A stretch of DNA of 64,000 bases from Mucilaginibacter sp. (GCF_025359345.1 NZ_JANYGQ010000022.1:62001-126000); one strand, 5' to 3'; shown: positions 1 through 10,077, counted from the first letter of the stretch. Numbers and translations: made by a program. The notes: generated by a model from the sequence alone, not told the origin.

Positions 1-1209
1 AAACTATTAAAAATCACCGAAAATGGAGTAACCACCATAACCGATAAGCTTTCAATTGATCAGCAAAACAAAAAAGTAGCTTATACCGCAGCAACAATTA
101 CAAAGGCCGACAGCCTGTTATTACTTAAAAGCCACAATATCAAGGTGGAGGTAGTTGAGGATAGTACAAAATTTATCACAAAAGACGGGCGACCAATTTT
201 ACCTATCGTAAATGTTGATGGCTATTATCCTTTGGACCATTTTTTACATAAAAACGTCCATTATACCTCGGCCAAAGGCGAAAAAGGCGGACTCGTGGAA
301 GTTGGCTTTACACTGGATAAAGACCGCCATATAACCGATGCCAAAGTTGTTAAAAGCGGTGGCGCCAAACTGGACGCCCTGGCGGTGAACGGGTTTAACG
401 CCTACAAAGGAATTGTCAACGACGACCCCGGCAAAAAATTAAAAATCGGGGTATATTTTTTCACTGATGATTATTCGATATTTAAAACCGACTCATTAGG
501 CAAGGACCCTGAATTTGGGGGAGAATTGATCATAACCAATTATAAATACCCAACACCCCGCACAAGTAAAGGATATGAATATGACGAGAGTGGTGTTGGC
601 TTCCCAGGTGACAACAATAACACATCATTTGCACAAGTCGTGATATACGATAAGAACGGCGAAGGAACCTGGTATTTTGAGAGCAAGTGCACACCTGCCG
701 ATTTGAAAATGCTGAAAGAAAAGTATGGGTATACTTTTCCGTCGGGAGCTTCATCTATTGTGCAGTTTTTTAACCCTAAAGATGTTCATAGTCGTTTAGG
801 GTATATTTTCGATGTCGCATCCTACCTGGATGCACCCTACGCGAATCAATTTTACAACTATATGCTCGACAATATTGAGTATCCGCTGGAAGCAAAAAAA
901 GCGTACAAAGGGGGCGTTGTAGTGTTGACCTTCAACCTTGATAATGATGGTATAATAAGTGATATAGCTGTGGCAAAAGGCGCCGGTAATGGTTTTGACG
1001 AAGCTGCGGTGAATGCCGTAAAATCATATAAATATGCCATTAAGGACAATGCGGGCAAGCATAGCCTCGCCGTGCTATTTTGCGTTGCCAAAAACGAATA
1101 TCGCCCGGTTGCGAGCGATGACCTAAAGAAAGATGGTTATGTGGGCGAACTGGCAATATGTGAAGCTAAGTCGCCATTTAAAAACGGGTCCGTTAAATGG
1201 AATCATTAA
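1..1209 (+). CDS. TonB C-terminal domain protein, 5'-truncated by the window
   Basis: The reading frame is open from base 1 with no start codon in view, so the gene begins upstream; 402 codons are visible. Two copies of a TonB C-terminal-like fold can be read, around visible residues 70-140 and 280-350. Each has the usual pattern of a YP(L)-type start, a GGxVxVxFxLDxDGxIxD strand pair and a helix ending in a conserved Ala-Val-x-(A/G)-(F/Y). TonB C-terminal domains contact TonB-dependent receptors in the periplasm, but Bacteroidota carry many such proteins whose partner is unknown. The N-terminal part that would show a membrane anchor is missing, so the role is open. The next gene starts about 107 bp downstream on the same strand. 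Confidence 0.75.
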   Translation, partial: KLLKITENGVTTITDKLSIDQQNKKVAYTAATITKADSLLLLKSHNIKVEVVEDSTKFITKDGRPILPIVNVDGYYPLDHFLHKNVHYTSAKGEKGGLVEVGFTLDKDRHITDAKVVKSGGAKLDALAVNGFNAYKGIVNDDPGKKLKIGVYFFTDDYSIFKTDSLGKDPEFGGELIITNYKYPTPRTSKGYEYDESGVGFPGDNNNTSFAQVVIYDKNGEGTWYFESKCTPADLKMLKEKYGYTFPSGASSIVQFFNPKDVHSRLGYIFDVASYLDAPYANQFYNYMLDNIEYPLEAKKAYKGGVVVLTFNLDNDGIISDIAVAKGAGNGFDEAAVNAVKSYKYAIKDNAGKHSLAVLFCVAKNEYRPVASDDLKKDGYVGELAICEAKSPFKNGSVKWNH

Positions 1210-1316
1210 TCTAGCGCCCGTTCAGAAGATTCGACGCTTTTTTGTGAACCGGCCCTAAGGGCTGGGAATCCATTATTGACCCGTACATTTACATTATAAC
1301 TAAACCCGATCCCCCT

Positions 1317-2804
1317 ATGAAAAAACTTGTTATCTCCGCCGTATTAGTTCTGCTGTATTCAATAACAACCTTTGCCAATAATGCGACCATTCATATTACC
1401 GTTAAAAATTTTAGGGGAACAATTAGAGTATACGACCCCGGTCTGCGGTACAACCTGACCAGGGGCAACGATACCGCCCTTCGCCTGGATGCACATCATT
1501 CGGCGTCGTATACCGTGACGATCGATAAGCCAGTAAGTCTTGTTTTATATTTTTCGTCAAACAGCGAACTTACTTATAATCTTTACCTATCGCCTGGCGA
1601 TGAACTTTTCCTTACTGCTGATTTTTCGAAAAAGAATAATAATTTCACTGTCACCGGCAAGGGCAGCGAGAATAATCAGCCTGAAATTTCGATGTTAGCC
1701 GGTTCAGACCTGCAGGCATTTAAAAGTGACACAAAGCCTGATCGTGTTATAGCGACCATAAACAAGCAATTTCAACTTAACAAGGGCATATTGACTAACT
1801 ATATTGCCGAACACAAACCCTGGTCCGGATTTATAAAGGCCACGACACTTAATTTGCAATACCAGGCTGTTTGCGATTATTATTATTCATATCAAAGCAG
1901 CATTTATGGCAAACCCAAAGACCAGGATCCAAAATGGCGCAAAATCCAGGACAGCTTGTTTTTGAAGGCAAATTTGAATAATGACGAGGCGTTAGGATCT
2001 AATAATTATGCTCAATTCATCAATTTTCTTATCATCCGGCGGTCGGGTGATCTTTGGGGAGAATATCTAACCAACCGGCGGTTGTTTTTCAAAAAATGGT
2101 TTAATTGCGACACCGTAAAGGGAGAAAAGCTTTTCAAAGAGGCACGCCAGGGAATCTTAATGACGAAGGTTATTGATAAATATTTCAAGGGGAAGGCAGC
2201 AGAATTTGAATATGGCCAGGCATTAAAATTCGTATATCACGAAGCAGATTATCCATCGGCTGTTTACCTGTTTAATCATTTTAAAAAAAAATACCCGGAA
2301 AGCGCCTACGTCAAAGGGTTTAGCAACCCAATTGCCGGGATAGTTGGTAAACAAAAAAACGCACTTAGCAACAAGGCCATTTTTGTTGCTGATAACGGAG
2401 CAAAACTCAATACCATGAACGATGTGGTAAAGCTCACTAAAGGCAAAACTGTATTAGTGGATATGTGGGGCACCTGGTGTGGCCCATGCAGACAGGAGAT
2501 ACAAAAAAATGCCAAACAGCTTAGGGATCACTTCAAAGGGAAAAATGTTATTTTTCTATACATCGCCAATGGTGAAGCTGGACGGGAAAAAGAATGGAAA
2601 AAACAAATTGCTTACTTCCAGATTGAAGGAGAGCACATTTTAGCCAACCCTAAATTAACCGATGACATTATGCAAAAAGTTAAAGCAACCGGCTACCCTA
2701 CCTACATCATTATAAAAAAAGACGGCAGCTATAAACAGGCGGCCACAAGGTACCCGGTAAACGCGCAGGCCATGATAAAGGAAATTGAAGCTGCAGGGGT
2801 GTAA
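1317..2804 (+). CDS. TlpA-like thioredoxin-fold protein, exported
   Basis: A 495-residue protein with an N-terminal signal peptide (about 20 residues, ending near TFA). The C-terminal 150 residues form a TlpA/ResA-type thioredoxin domain with the redox motif C388-G-P-C391 in a GTWCGPC context and a cis-proline region near GYPTY. The N-terminal 340 residues are a mostly beta and helical region typical of the long Bacteroidota redoxins that sit in the periplasm or outer membrane. The family reduces or oxidises disulfides of exported proteins; the substrate cannot be told. The ATG at 1317 directly precedes the Lys-Lys of the signal peptide, which fixes the start. Confidence 0.82.
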   Translation: MKKLVISAVLVLLYSITTFANNATIHITVKNFRGTIRVYDPGLRYNLTRGNDTALRLDAHHSASYTVTIDKPVSLVLYFSSNSELTYNLYLSPGDELFLTADFSKKNNNFTVTGKGSENNQPEISMLAGSDLQAFKSDTKPDRVIATINKQFQLNKGILTNYIAEHKPWSGFIKATTLNLQYQAVCDYYYSYQSSIYGKPKDQDPKWRKIQDSLFLKANLNNDEALGSNNYAQFINFLIIRRSGDLWGEYLTNRRLFFKKWFNCDTVKGEKLFKEARQGILMTKVIDKYFKGKAAEFEYGQALKFVYHEADYPSAVYLFNHFKKKYPESAYVKGFSNPIAGIVGKQKNALSNKAIFVADNGAKLNTMNDVVKLTKGKTVLVDMWGTWCGPCRQEIQKNAKQLRDHFKGKNVIFLYIANGEAGREKEWKKQIAYFQIEGEHILANPKLTDDIMQKVKATGYPTYIIIKKDGSYKQAATRYPVNAQAMIKEIEAAGV

Positions 2805-2997
2805 ACCCTTCTTGGTATAGAATATTTAATGTAACGCTTTTAATGACTGCCAAAACGATAATTGTATTAAACCAGCCATCACATTTATATCACATTAAAA
2901 CCCTAACATTTCAACAAAAAATACGCATTTAGTAACATTTTTTATGCGATATGATGCTTGTATATTTAGTAAGTAAACTAATTACAAGAGCAAACTC

Positions 2998-3528
2998 ATG
3001 CGGTCGAAATTATTTTTTATCACCCTTTTAATTATTGGCTTTGTACCTATAGGCGTTAGCGCCCAGGAGTTCGGCATGCTGCCAACAACCGAGCAGCAAC
3101 AGGTTCAGTCATTAACCATTGCCCGCAACATGCTAAAGGCCGTGATGGGCATAAACAACCACTTTGCCGATTTTAAAGGGGACTTTGTGCAAAAAGATGC
3201 CAATGAAAGTTCATACTATAAGGTAAAAGGCCTTGATTTAGGCGCCAGCGAGCAATACGTTATTGTAAACGCAAAAGGCATTACCGTGTATGTGGCTATT
3301 TTTAAAGCCAAAGATGTGAATGATAAAAGCGCAATACTTGCCTTTAACGCTTTTGCCGGCGGCATTATGACCGTAAGGCAATATGCCGATATCGGCGTAA
3401 AAATAGAAGACGCCGAAACCAAAGGCGGTATAATAAAATACTATTTACGTACTCAAGGCACTAAAATAGCCGCCTTTACTTTCGCCCCGTCAGATAACAC
3501 CGGAACATTGCTGGTGGCTGTACAATAA
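2998..3528 (+). CDS. exported protein of unknown function
   Basis: A 176-residue protein with a clear signal peptide ending at VSA-QE (cleavage near residue 22). The mature part has a short alpha-helical start and then beta strands with conserved-looking glycines and no cysteines; I recognise no domain. The start is supported by the Arg-Ser-Lys-hydrophobic pattern directly after ATG. A promoter-like TATATTTAG lies about 35 bp upstream, one base off the Bacteroidota -7 consensus. It stands alone, with 190 bp of non-coding DNA on either side. Confidence 0.65.
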   Translation: MRSKLFFITLLIIGFVPIGVSAQEFGMLPTTEQQQVQSLTIARNMLKAVMGINNHFADFKGDFVQKDANESSYYKVKGLDLGASEQYVIVNAKGITVYVAIFKAKDVNDKSAILAFNAFAGGIMTVRQYADIGVKIEDAETKGGIIKYYLRTQGTKIAAFTFAPSDNTGTLLVAVQ

Positions 3529-3719
3529 AATAGGTTTTCTTAGCTTAAATTTCCTTTCCGCTCAGGCCTCGTTCGTTTATCCGTTTACAATTGTGATAGA
3601 AGACAGTGCAGGACAGTTACTGCTTCATTGCCCTTAAATTTGACCCTGTGTGACGGTAAATGCAGTTCATTAGCTATCACTTAAACTGCTATCTTACCCG
3701 TTCAGTCTTTTTCAGCATT

Positions 3720-6683
3720 ATGAACAAAATGTATCTCCGGAAACTCTGCTTTTTAATAGTTTTAACAGCAACGTTTGTTTTGAATATTAATGGCGTAAGG
3801 CGGGTAAACCCTGAAAAAAATCACAACAAAACTATCCCACCGGGCACCGATACTTTATTAAATTCATTTCGTTCGCCGCCCGATTCTGCAAAACCGCGGG
3901 TTTACTGGTGGTGGCTCTTCAACCGGGTTACAAAAGAGGGTATTACGCGCGATTTGGAACAGTTTAAAGCAAAAGGGATCAGTGGCGTTAACCTAATTTG
4001 TACAGGGGGATACGCAGGCAAGGCGCCGCTGCCGGGTGTAAAATTCCTCGGCGATGAGTGGCGCGAACTTTTCCGCTATGCTATAAGGGAGGCGAAAAGG
4101 CTCCATATGGAAATAGGTTTTAACCTTGCCGGAGGCTGGACGATGATGGGGCCATCGGTAACGCTGGATAATGCCATGAAAAAGGTTGTATCGGCTGAGT
4201 TGAAAACAACCGGGCCGGCTAAATTTTCCGGGACGCTTCCGCAGCCTGAAAAAATAGAGGGTTATTACCATGATATCATGGTGCAGGCATTTCCACTACC
4301 GGACAGTAACAAACAAATAGACCCCAAAAACATAATCAATTTAACTAATAAAATAGACGATAACGGCCATTTGGATTGGGATGTTCCAAACGGCAAATGG
4401 GTTATCTTGCGAACAGGCTACACTTTAACCGGGCACCCATGGAGCAAATGGCACGCTTACCCCGAGGGGGACACTTTTGAGGGCGGTGAAGGATATGAAA
4501 TAGACTACTTAAGCCGGCGGGCACTGGATGATTATTTTGCCCATTTAGGCAAGGTCGTGATAGACGAAGCCGAAAAGGCAGGCGGCAAGCTCGACTATCT
4601 GTGGTCCGACAGCTGGGAGTGCGGAAAGCTTACCTGGACCCAGGATTTTGCCAATCAATTTACCAGGTTTCGCGGTTATCAATTGGAACCTTATATGCCT
4701 GTTTTGGCCGGCTATAAAATCATTAATGCGGATGTATCTGCAAGGTTCCGAGATGATTTCGACCGTACTATACAGGATTGTATCGCCGAGAATTTTTACG
4801 GGCGTTTTGAGGAATTGTGCCACCAGCATGGCATGCAAGTTGGCAACGAAGCCGGAGGGCCAAATGACATCCCACCGCAGGATGTATTGAAAAATTTTGG
4901 CCATAGTGACATACTCGCAGGTGAATTTTGGGTAAACGGGCACTATAAATCGCCGGATGGTTATAATAAAGACCCGATGCAACGGCTCAATCTGAAGCAA
5001 ACCTCATCGGCGGCGCATGTATACGGCAAGCAGCAGGCAGAAGCCGAGTCCTTCACCCAGCAGGAACAGGACCGCACGCACTGGTCGCTTGGCCCGTCGG
5101 ATTTAAAGCCTTATGCCAACCAGGCGTTTTGCGAAGGTATCAACCGCCTGATGCTTCACCAGGCTACCTGTCAACCGCCTTCAGATGGCAAACCTGGCTA
5201 TGAGTTTTGCGCGGGGCAGCATTTTACCCCGAATATCACTTGGTGGGAGCAATCGCCGGCATTCTTCACGTATCTTTCCCGTTGCCAATACATGTTACAG
5301 CAGGGGAAATTTGTGGGTGATGTTTGCTTTTACCTTGGCGAAAGACCGCCACTACTGGCACCGCCAAAATACAATATCCCCACACTGGGCCCGGGCTACG
5401 ACTGTGATTATAGTAATCCCGACGTTCTGTTAAACAGGATGTCGGTGAAAAACGGCCGTATTGTTTTGCCTGATGGCATGAGCTACCGGGTGTTGGTATT
5501 GCAAAATTGCACTTCCCCATCGCCGGAGATTGCTAAGCAGGTTGGTTCCTACCAGGGCCTGTCGGTGTCCCCTATCCCATCTAATGCAATGTCGCTGCCG
5601 GTTATTACGAAATTGCGGGCAATGATAACCGCGGGAGCAACAGTTATCGGCTCGCCACCGGATGTTTCCGCCGAATTGAAAAATTACCCCCAATGCGATG
5701 AACAGGTGCGGAAGATGGCTGCGGAAATATGGGGCGACCTGGATGGCATAACCCGCACGGAACGCAGGGTAGGAAAAGGGCGCATTATCTGGGGGAAAAC
5801 TCCAAAGGAAGTTCTCCTTGCCGACGGAATTGCCCCCGACTTTACTTTCCCGGGGCAAACTAAAAACCCTGGGACGTTTGATTATATCCACCGCACCAGC
5901 GGCGATGCGGAAATCTATTTCGTTATCAACCGCACCAATCAGCGCCAAACACGCGACTTTACCTTCCGGGTTGCCGGGAAACTGCCCGAAATATGGGATG
6001 CGGTATCGGGTAAAACTGTTATGGCAAAAGCTTATAATCAAACCAACACCACTACTACATTGCCGCTTGAGCTGGATGCCTTCAGTTCATATTTCATTGT
6101 ATTCCGTAAGCCGGTAGTCTTGAATGCTAAAATATCGGCCGGTGGTAACTTCCCTAAACTAGCAGAAGTGCGTGAACTCAATGGCCCCTGGAATGCCGCA
6201 TTTGATCCGAATTGGGGCGGTCCGGTGAAAGCCGCATTTCCGCAACTTATCAGCTGGACCAAACGGCCTGAAGAAGGCATAAAGTATTATTCGGGGACAG
6301 CTACTTACAGTAAGAAGTTTGATTTGGGTAAGGATGCTGGCCGAAATGTGACGGTAATAAAAAAGAATAAAAGGTTATTTCTTGACCTCGGTGCAGTAAG
6401 AAATGTGGCCGTTGTACGGTTAAACGGAAAGAAACTGGGCGTACTTTGGTGCGCCCCCTGGCGGGTTGAAATTACCGGGGCTGTAAAACCAACCGGCAAT
6501 TTGTTGGAAGTTGATGTGATCAATTTATGGGCCAATCGCGTTATTGGCGACCTGAATCTGCCAAAAGAAAAAAGGTTTACCAAAACGCATGATGCGTTCC
6601 GCTTTGATATGCTGAGGGGAAGCACCCCGTTGCTGGAGTCGGGATTGCTTGGGCCGGTTAAGGTTTATAGAACTGGTGATTAA
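3720..6683 (+). CDS. GH106-type alpha-L-rhamnosidase-like glycoside hydrolase
   Basis: About 987 residues from the ATG at 3720, which is preferred over the in-frame ATG at 3660 because it directly precedes a signal peptide (Lys-rich, then LCFLIVLTATFVL). The N-terminal catalytic region holds the YWWW-F-N motif, the GG-GG loop and the WSDSWE and EAGGP motifs seen in family GH106. A C-terminal galactose-binding-like beta-sandwich (about residues 830-980) contains the LDLGAVRNVAVVRLNG strand pattern. GH106 enzymes release terminal L-rhamnose from plant pectins and other glycans in the periplasm or at the surface. No SusC/SusD pair or regulator sits next to it in view, so a polysaccharide locus is not demonstrated. 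Confidence 0.82.
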   Translation: MNKMYLRKLCFLIVLTATFVLNINGVRRVNPEKNHNKTIPPGTDTLLNSFRSPPDSAKPRVYWWWLFNRVTKEGITRDLEQFKAKGISGVNLICTGGYAGKAPLPGVKFLGDEWRELFRYAIREAKRLHMEIGFNLAGGWTMMGPSVTLDNAMKKVVSAELKTTGPAKFSGTLPQPEKIEGYYHDIMVQAFPLPDSNKQIDPKNIINLTNKIDDNGHLDWDVPNGKWVILRTGYTLTGHPWSKWHAYPEGDTFEGGEGYEIDYLSRRALDDYFAHLGKVVIDEAEKAGGKLDYLWSDSWECGKLTWTQDFANQFTRFRGYQLEPYMPVLAGYKIINADVSARFRDDFDRTIQDCIAENFYGRFEELCHQHGMQVGNEAGGPNDIPPQDVLKNFGHSDILAGEFWVNGHYKSPDGYNKDPMQRLNLKQTSSAAHVYGKQQAEAESFTQQEQDRTHWSLGPSDLKPYANQAFCEGINRLMLHQATCQPPSDGKPGYEFCAGQHFTPNITWWEQSPAFFTYLSRCQYMLQQGKFVGDVCFYLGERPPLLAPPKYNIPTLGPGYDCDYSNPDVLLNRMSVKNGRIVLPDGMSYRVLVLQNCTSPSPEIAKQVGSYQGLSVSPIPSNAMSLPVITKLRAMITAGATVIGSPPDVSAELKNYPQCDEQVRKMAAEIWGDLDGITRTERRVGKGRIIWGKTPKEVLLADGIAPDFTFPGQTKNPGTFDYIHRTSGDAEIYFVINRTNQRQTRDFTFRVAGKLPEIWDAVSGKTVMAKAYNQTNTTTTLPLELDAFSSYFIVFRKPVVLNAKISAGGNFPKLAEVRELNGPWNAAFDPNWGGPVKAAFPQLISWTKRPEEGIKYYSGTATYSKKFDLGKDAGRNVTVIKKNKRLFLDLGAVRNVAVVRLNGKKLGVLWCAPWRVEITGAVKPTGNLLEVDVINLWANRVIGDLNLPKEKRFTKTHDAFRFDMLRGSTPLLESGLLGPVKVYRTGD

Positions 6684-6782
6684 TATCGAGCTGGTTGCGT
6701 AGTTTATATCTTCGCCACTTCGGCGCTTAACACTTTTTCTTGTTAGGCGTGCTTTTATTATTTTGTAGCTTGCAGTTATTAA

Positions 6783-7613
6783 ATGCCTGCATTAATGAAA
6801 GTTAAGTTTATCGGAAAACCTAATTTAAATCTGCATACTGCAGATGATAGTTTGCGACGGACTTTTGTTTCTGTGTTTTTTTCTATGGCAATAACTGCTT
6901 TTACCGCCTGTACAAATTATAAAAACAAAAGTAACACACCCACCGGAGGCGTGGCTCAAATTCTTTTATTCAATGGCACCGGGACTTCGCCCAATGATGT
7001 CAACGCGATTGAAGCAATTCTTAATAACAATCACCTCTACTACACTACCGCCAATTCTTCAGAATTAAACGGTATGAGCGAATTACAGATGCAAAACTAC
7101 CGCCTGCTGATTATACCTGGTGGAAATTTCATCGATATGGGAAAAAGCCTCACGCCGGCTACAACAGCCAGGGTTCGAAACTCAGTAAAACATGGCCTAA
7201 ATTACCTTGGTATATGCGCGGGTGGCTTCCTTGCCGGTAAATCGATCTACTATAATGGCTTTAACCTAACGTCGGGCGCGTGCTTTGGTTTTTACGCTGC
7301 CGAAAACCAGGGCATCCGCAAGGCGGCGCTGGCTATTACCACTCCCGGTGCGCCCGCACAGGATCAGTACTGGGAGGATGGACCGCAATTTGCCGGCTGG
7401 GGCGCTGTAGCCGGCAAATACCCCGATGGCACGCCTGCCATTGTACAAGGCACATATGGTGAAGGGTGGATAATGCTTGTCGGGTTCCATGCCGAGGCAC
7501 CGGAAGACTGGCGAACCGGCATAAAGTTTAATACATCAACCAGCGCCGACAATGGCTACGCCGGGCTAATTATCCGCTCTGCACTCAACCGGGCACCATT
7601 GCCGCATTACTAA
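6783..7613 (+). CDS. class I amidotransferase-like (BPL_N-type) lipoprotein
   Basis: A 276-residue protein. A hydrophobic stretch ending in TAFTAC (Cys43) reads as a lipobox, so it is probably a lipoprotein; the 25 residues before it are unusually long, and the start may lie at an internal ATG. The mature part is a class I glutamine-amidotransferase-like fold: RLLIIPGG and then the nucleophile elbow G-I-C145-A-G-G, with a late EGWIMLVGFHAEAP strand where the family's His is expected. This matches the 'biotin-protein-ligase N-terminal' (BPL_N) group. The substrate is unknown. It lies 100 bp after the rhamnosidase on the same strand, which may only be coincidence. Confidence 0.68.
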   Translation: MPALMKVKFIGKPNLNLHTADDSLRRTFVSVFFSMAITAFTACTNYKNKSNTPTGGVAQILLFNGTGTSPNDVNAIEAILNNNHLYYTTANSSELNGMSELQMQNYRLLIIPGGNFIDMGKSLTPATTARVRNSVKHGLNYLGICAGGFLAGKSIYYNGFNLTSGACFGFYAAENQGIRKAALAITTPGAPAQDQYWEDGPQFAGWGAVAGKYPDGTPAIVQGTYGEGWIMLVGFHAEAPEDWRTGIKFNTSTSADNGYAGLIIRSALNRAPLPHY

Positions 7614-7813
7614 GGCCGGCAAGTTAAAAAGCGAAAAACTGCACCTCAATTCTGTGAGGTATGACGGCTGTAACTTCCAACAAGTTTTTGCTTCCGCCGT
7701 TAGCCAGATCGGCTCCGGAAAAATCCGAAAATTAATAAAATCCATTATTTCATACTATGATAACTATCAGTTTCTAACATGCTCTTCATCAAATGCGGCG
7801 AAATTTTAGAGAA

Positions 7814-7821
7814 TAGATTTG
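7814..7821 (+). promoter_or_regulatory. candidate -7 promoter element of the OmpW gene
   Basis: TAGATTTG matches the Bacteroidota -7 consensus TAnnTTTG and lies 23 bp before the ATG of the OmpW-like gene. No TTG is found at the expected -33 distance, so this is a partial match only. Confidence 0.4.
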
Positions 7822-7844
7822 CGCCATAATTTAATATAAACAAT

Positions 7845-8537
7845 ATGAAAAAGCTTATCCTTTCATCCTTTACTTTAGTACTTATTACAGCAGCAACTTG
7901 CTTTGCCCAGCAAAAACACGAGCTCGACATCCGCCTTCGTGCCATTGACGTTGATCCGCAGGAAAGCGCCACTATTGGCGTAATTGGCGGCGGTGTGAAA
8001 ATTAACCACACCATAGTTCCCGAACTTGATTTTACTTATTTTTTCGCCAACAACTTTTCGGCCGAGCTGATACTCGGAACTACCAGGCATACAGTTAGCA
8101 CCACGTCATCAAACCTGTCGGCAATTGGCGGCAGCACATCTGCGGATGTTCCTTTGGGAAAGAAATGGTTACTTCCTCCCACTCTTACGCTACAATATCA
8201 TGCGCCAACCGGCAGTGTAGTTAAACCATACCTTGGCGTGGGCGTTAATTACACCATATTTTACGGCGGCGACCCTGGGCCTGTTGTGAGCAGTGTAAGC
8301 TATAAAAATCACTTCAGCTTTGCCGCACAGGCTGGTACTGATATCGACTTGAGCAAACAGTTTTTCCTGAATATAGATGTGAAAAAAATATGGCTAAAAA
8401 CCAATGTTACAGTTAATGCTTCAAACTTGACACCTGCATCTTCACCGCAGCTGGCGCCCGTTTTGGCAAACATCCCGGCAGTGGTAAAAATTAATCCGCT
8501 GGTTTTGGGCATTGGCCTCGGTTACCGGATAAAATAG
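7845..8537 (+). CDS. OmpW-family outer membrane beta-barrel protein
   Basis: A 230-residue protein with a signal peptide ending at CFA-QQK. The mature part matches the OmpW pattern: alternating strands, an LPPTLTLQYH-type segment, KPYLGVGVNYT, and a terminal GLGYRIK strand. OmpW proteins are eight-stranded barrels with a narrow hydrophobic channel. It is a single-gene unit: a -7 promoter element lies 23 bp upstream and a strong hairpin terminator begins about 20 bp after the stop. Confidence 0.85.
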   Translation: MKKLILSSFTLVLITAATCFAQQKHELDIRLRAIDVDPQESATIGVIGGGVKINHTIVPELDFTYFFANNFSAELILGTTRHTVSTTSSNLSAIGGSTSADVPLGKKWLLPPTLTLQYHAPTGSVVKPYLGVGVNYTIFYGGDPGPVVSSVSYKNHFSFAAQAGTDIDLSKQFFLNIDVKKIWLKTNVTVNASNLTPASSPQLAPVLANIPAVVKINPLVLGIGLGYRIK

Positions 8538-8550
8538 CCTGGTAATATCA

Positions 8551-8588
8551 CAAAAAAAGCTGCATAGTAATTTATGCGGCTTTTTTTT
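8551..8588 (+). terminator. bidirectional intrinsic terminator
   Basis: A 9-bp stem (AGCTGCATA at 8558-8566 with TATGCGGCT at 8573-8581, one G-T pair) and a 6-base loop are flanked by an A-run on the left and a T-run of eight on the right. It can therefore stop transcription both of the OmpW gene and of the convergent GAF/PAS gene. Confidence 0.85.
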
Positions 8589-8599
8589 GTGGGCACATC

Positions 8600-9742
8600 C
8601 TATTCATAGTGCGGCACATACGGGTTAATCACCGTATTATCAATATCAGCAACTATTGATTTTATTTTATCATCCAGCGCATATACCGCATCGCTCAGCA
8701 TTTCCAGGTACTCTCGGGGGGCTTCATAGTCGGCATCTTTTATAAGTCCCATCAAGCCCATTATCGAGGTCAGCGGTGCGCGGAACTCATGGGCCTGTAT
8801 GTGAGCTATTTTTAGCAGGGATGTATTTTGGTCGATGATTTTTTTCTCTTTGAGTTTGCGCTCGGTAACGTTGCGAATAAGGTACGATATGCCTATTATT
8901 TCATCATTATTATCACGGGCGGTCTCGAACGCGGCTTCCCACCAAATTGTGCCTATATCGTCATAATCTGTTGAACCTTCTTCGAATGACTTTTTACCGT
9001 CCAGTGCCTCGTTATAGCGTTTCAAAAAGGTGCTGACAAAAGCAGGGTGCAGGTACTTTACAAATTGATCGCCGCGCAACAGTTTAGCGTTATGCACGGT
9101 GCGCACAAAAGCAACTGCTGTTTTATTAAAATCAATAACTTCACCGCTTTTCCCAAGCAGTACATGGAAATTGGTAGAACTTTCGAAAAATGAGCGCAGC
9201 CTTATGGATGCATCGTTGTTAAATTCCTTTTGTTCTTCCAGCTCCTGTTGCTTTTTACGCAACAACTTCGCCGCAGCTTTTAACTCAAAGGCCTTTGCAG
9301 CTTGTGCAGCCAGTATTTTAAGCACGAGGCATTGGTGGTCATCAAGCGTTTTAGGCTTCACATCATAAATGGCCAATACACCGACCCGTTCCCCACCTGT
9401 CGCAACTAGTGGCATGCCGGCAAAAAAACGGATGCCAAGACCACCGGAGACGTTAGGGTTGCTAATACAGCGGGGATCATTCAGGGTATCCGAAATAATT
9501 ATCACATCATCTTGCTGAAAAGCCTGGATACAAAGGCTGCCATTGGCAGCTACCTGGGTCAAATCAATACCTTTTCTAACCTTCAGGTGCAAAACACCAC
9601 TATCCTGTAAAGCAATTAACACATACGGCGAGGCAGTGACTGCTGAGGCCAGCTCAACTATTTCAAGCAGTTCGGCATCATTTTCAAGATCAAAATCAAT
9701 AAATCCGGCAACATCGTGTAAACGCTTTTCGTCAATAATCAT
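8600..9742 (-). CDS. GAF-PAS sensor protein with a HisKA-like helix but no ATPase domain
   Basis: About 380 residues from the ATG at 9742; the upstream in-frame extension to 9871 has no plausible coding character. Domains in order: GAF (about 15-165, with LCIQAF and GIRFFAGMPL motifs), coiled coil (165-195), PAS (about 200-310) and a phosphoacceptor-type helix pair with H318-E-F-R-A-P-L. The protein ends 62 residues after this histidine, so the HATPase_c kinase domain is absent, although the stop is clean and there is no ATPase remnant downstream before the terminator. It may need a partner kinase or work as a sensor or scaffold. The PAS protein at 31187-33574 has the same architecture at its end. 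Confidence 0.75.
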   Translation of the reverse strand: MIIDEKRLHDVAGFIDFDLENDAELLEIVELASAVTASPYVLIALQDSGVLHLKVRKGIDLTQVAANGSLCIQAFQQDDVIIISDTLNDPRCISNPNVSGGLGIRFFAGMPLVATGGERVGVLAIYDVKPKTLDDHQCLVLKILAAQAAKAFELKAAAKLLRKKQQELEEQKEFNNDASIRLRSFFESSTNFHVLLGKSGEVIDFNKTAVAFVRTVHNAKLLRGDQFVKYLHPAFVSTFLKRYNEALDGKKSFEEGSTDYDDIGTIWWEAAFETARDNNDEIIGISYLIRNVTERKLKEKKIIDQNTSLLKIAHIQAHEFRAPLTSIMGLMGLIKDADYEAPREYLEMLSDAVYALDDKIKSIVADIDNTVINPYVPHYE

Positions 9743-10009
9743 TAAGTAAACTGGTATATGGTGTAATATTAAAACTGTCAAAACAGCATTTAATGGGCAG
9801 TTGTACGTTAAGCCCCTTTTTTTTGTTTGGCAATGAGTCGTTGATTTAAACCCCGGTTCAATGGTTTCCAAGCCTTACTTGATCACTGTAATCCGGACAT
9901 TTAGAGATAAAACACTATCATCTATCCTCACCAATAAAATTAAATTAAAATTATAACACTCATTATCAATACTTTATATCTAAACCACATGTTTAAATAG
10001 AACTATGTA

Positions 10010-10041
10010 TTGCATATTACTGTATTAAACATATATCTTTG
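10010..10041 (+). promoter_or_regulatory. Bacteroidota promoter, TTG-N21-TATCTTTG
   Basis: TTG at 10010-10012 and TATCTTTG at 10034-10041 match the -33/-7 consensus with a 21-bp spacer. It lies 37 bp before the first ATG of the three-gene run 10078-11457. Confidence 0.6.
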
Positions 10042-10077
10042 TGAAGTAGGGATATAAAAGCACTCCCTTAAAGAATA

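Noticed and set aside
4545..6041. Leftward open frames inside the rhamnosidase gene
   Set aside because: Antisense shadows; the sense frame has clear family motifs.
9743..9871. N-terminal extension of the GAF-PAS gene
   Set aside because: The extra 43 residues are Cys/His-rich and not GAF-like; the ATG at 9742 begins the recognisable protein.
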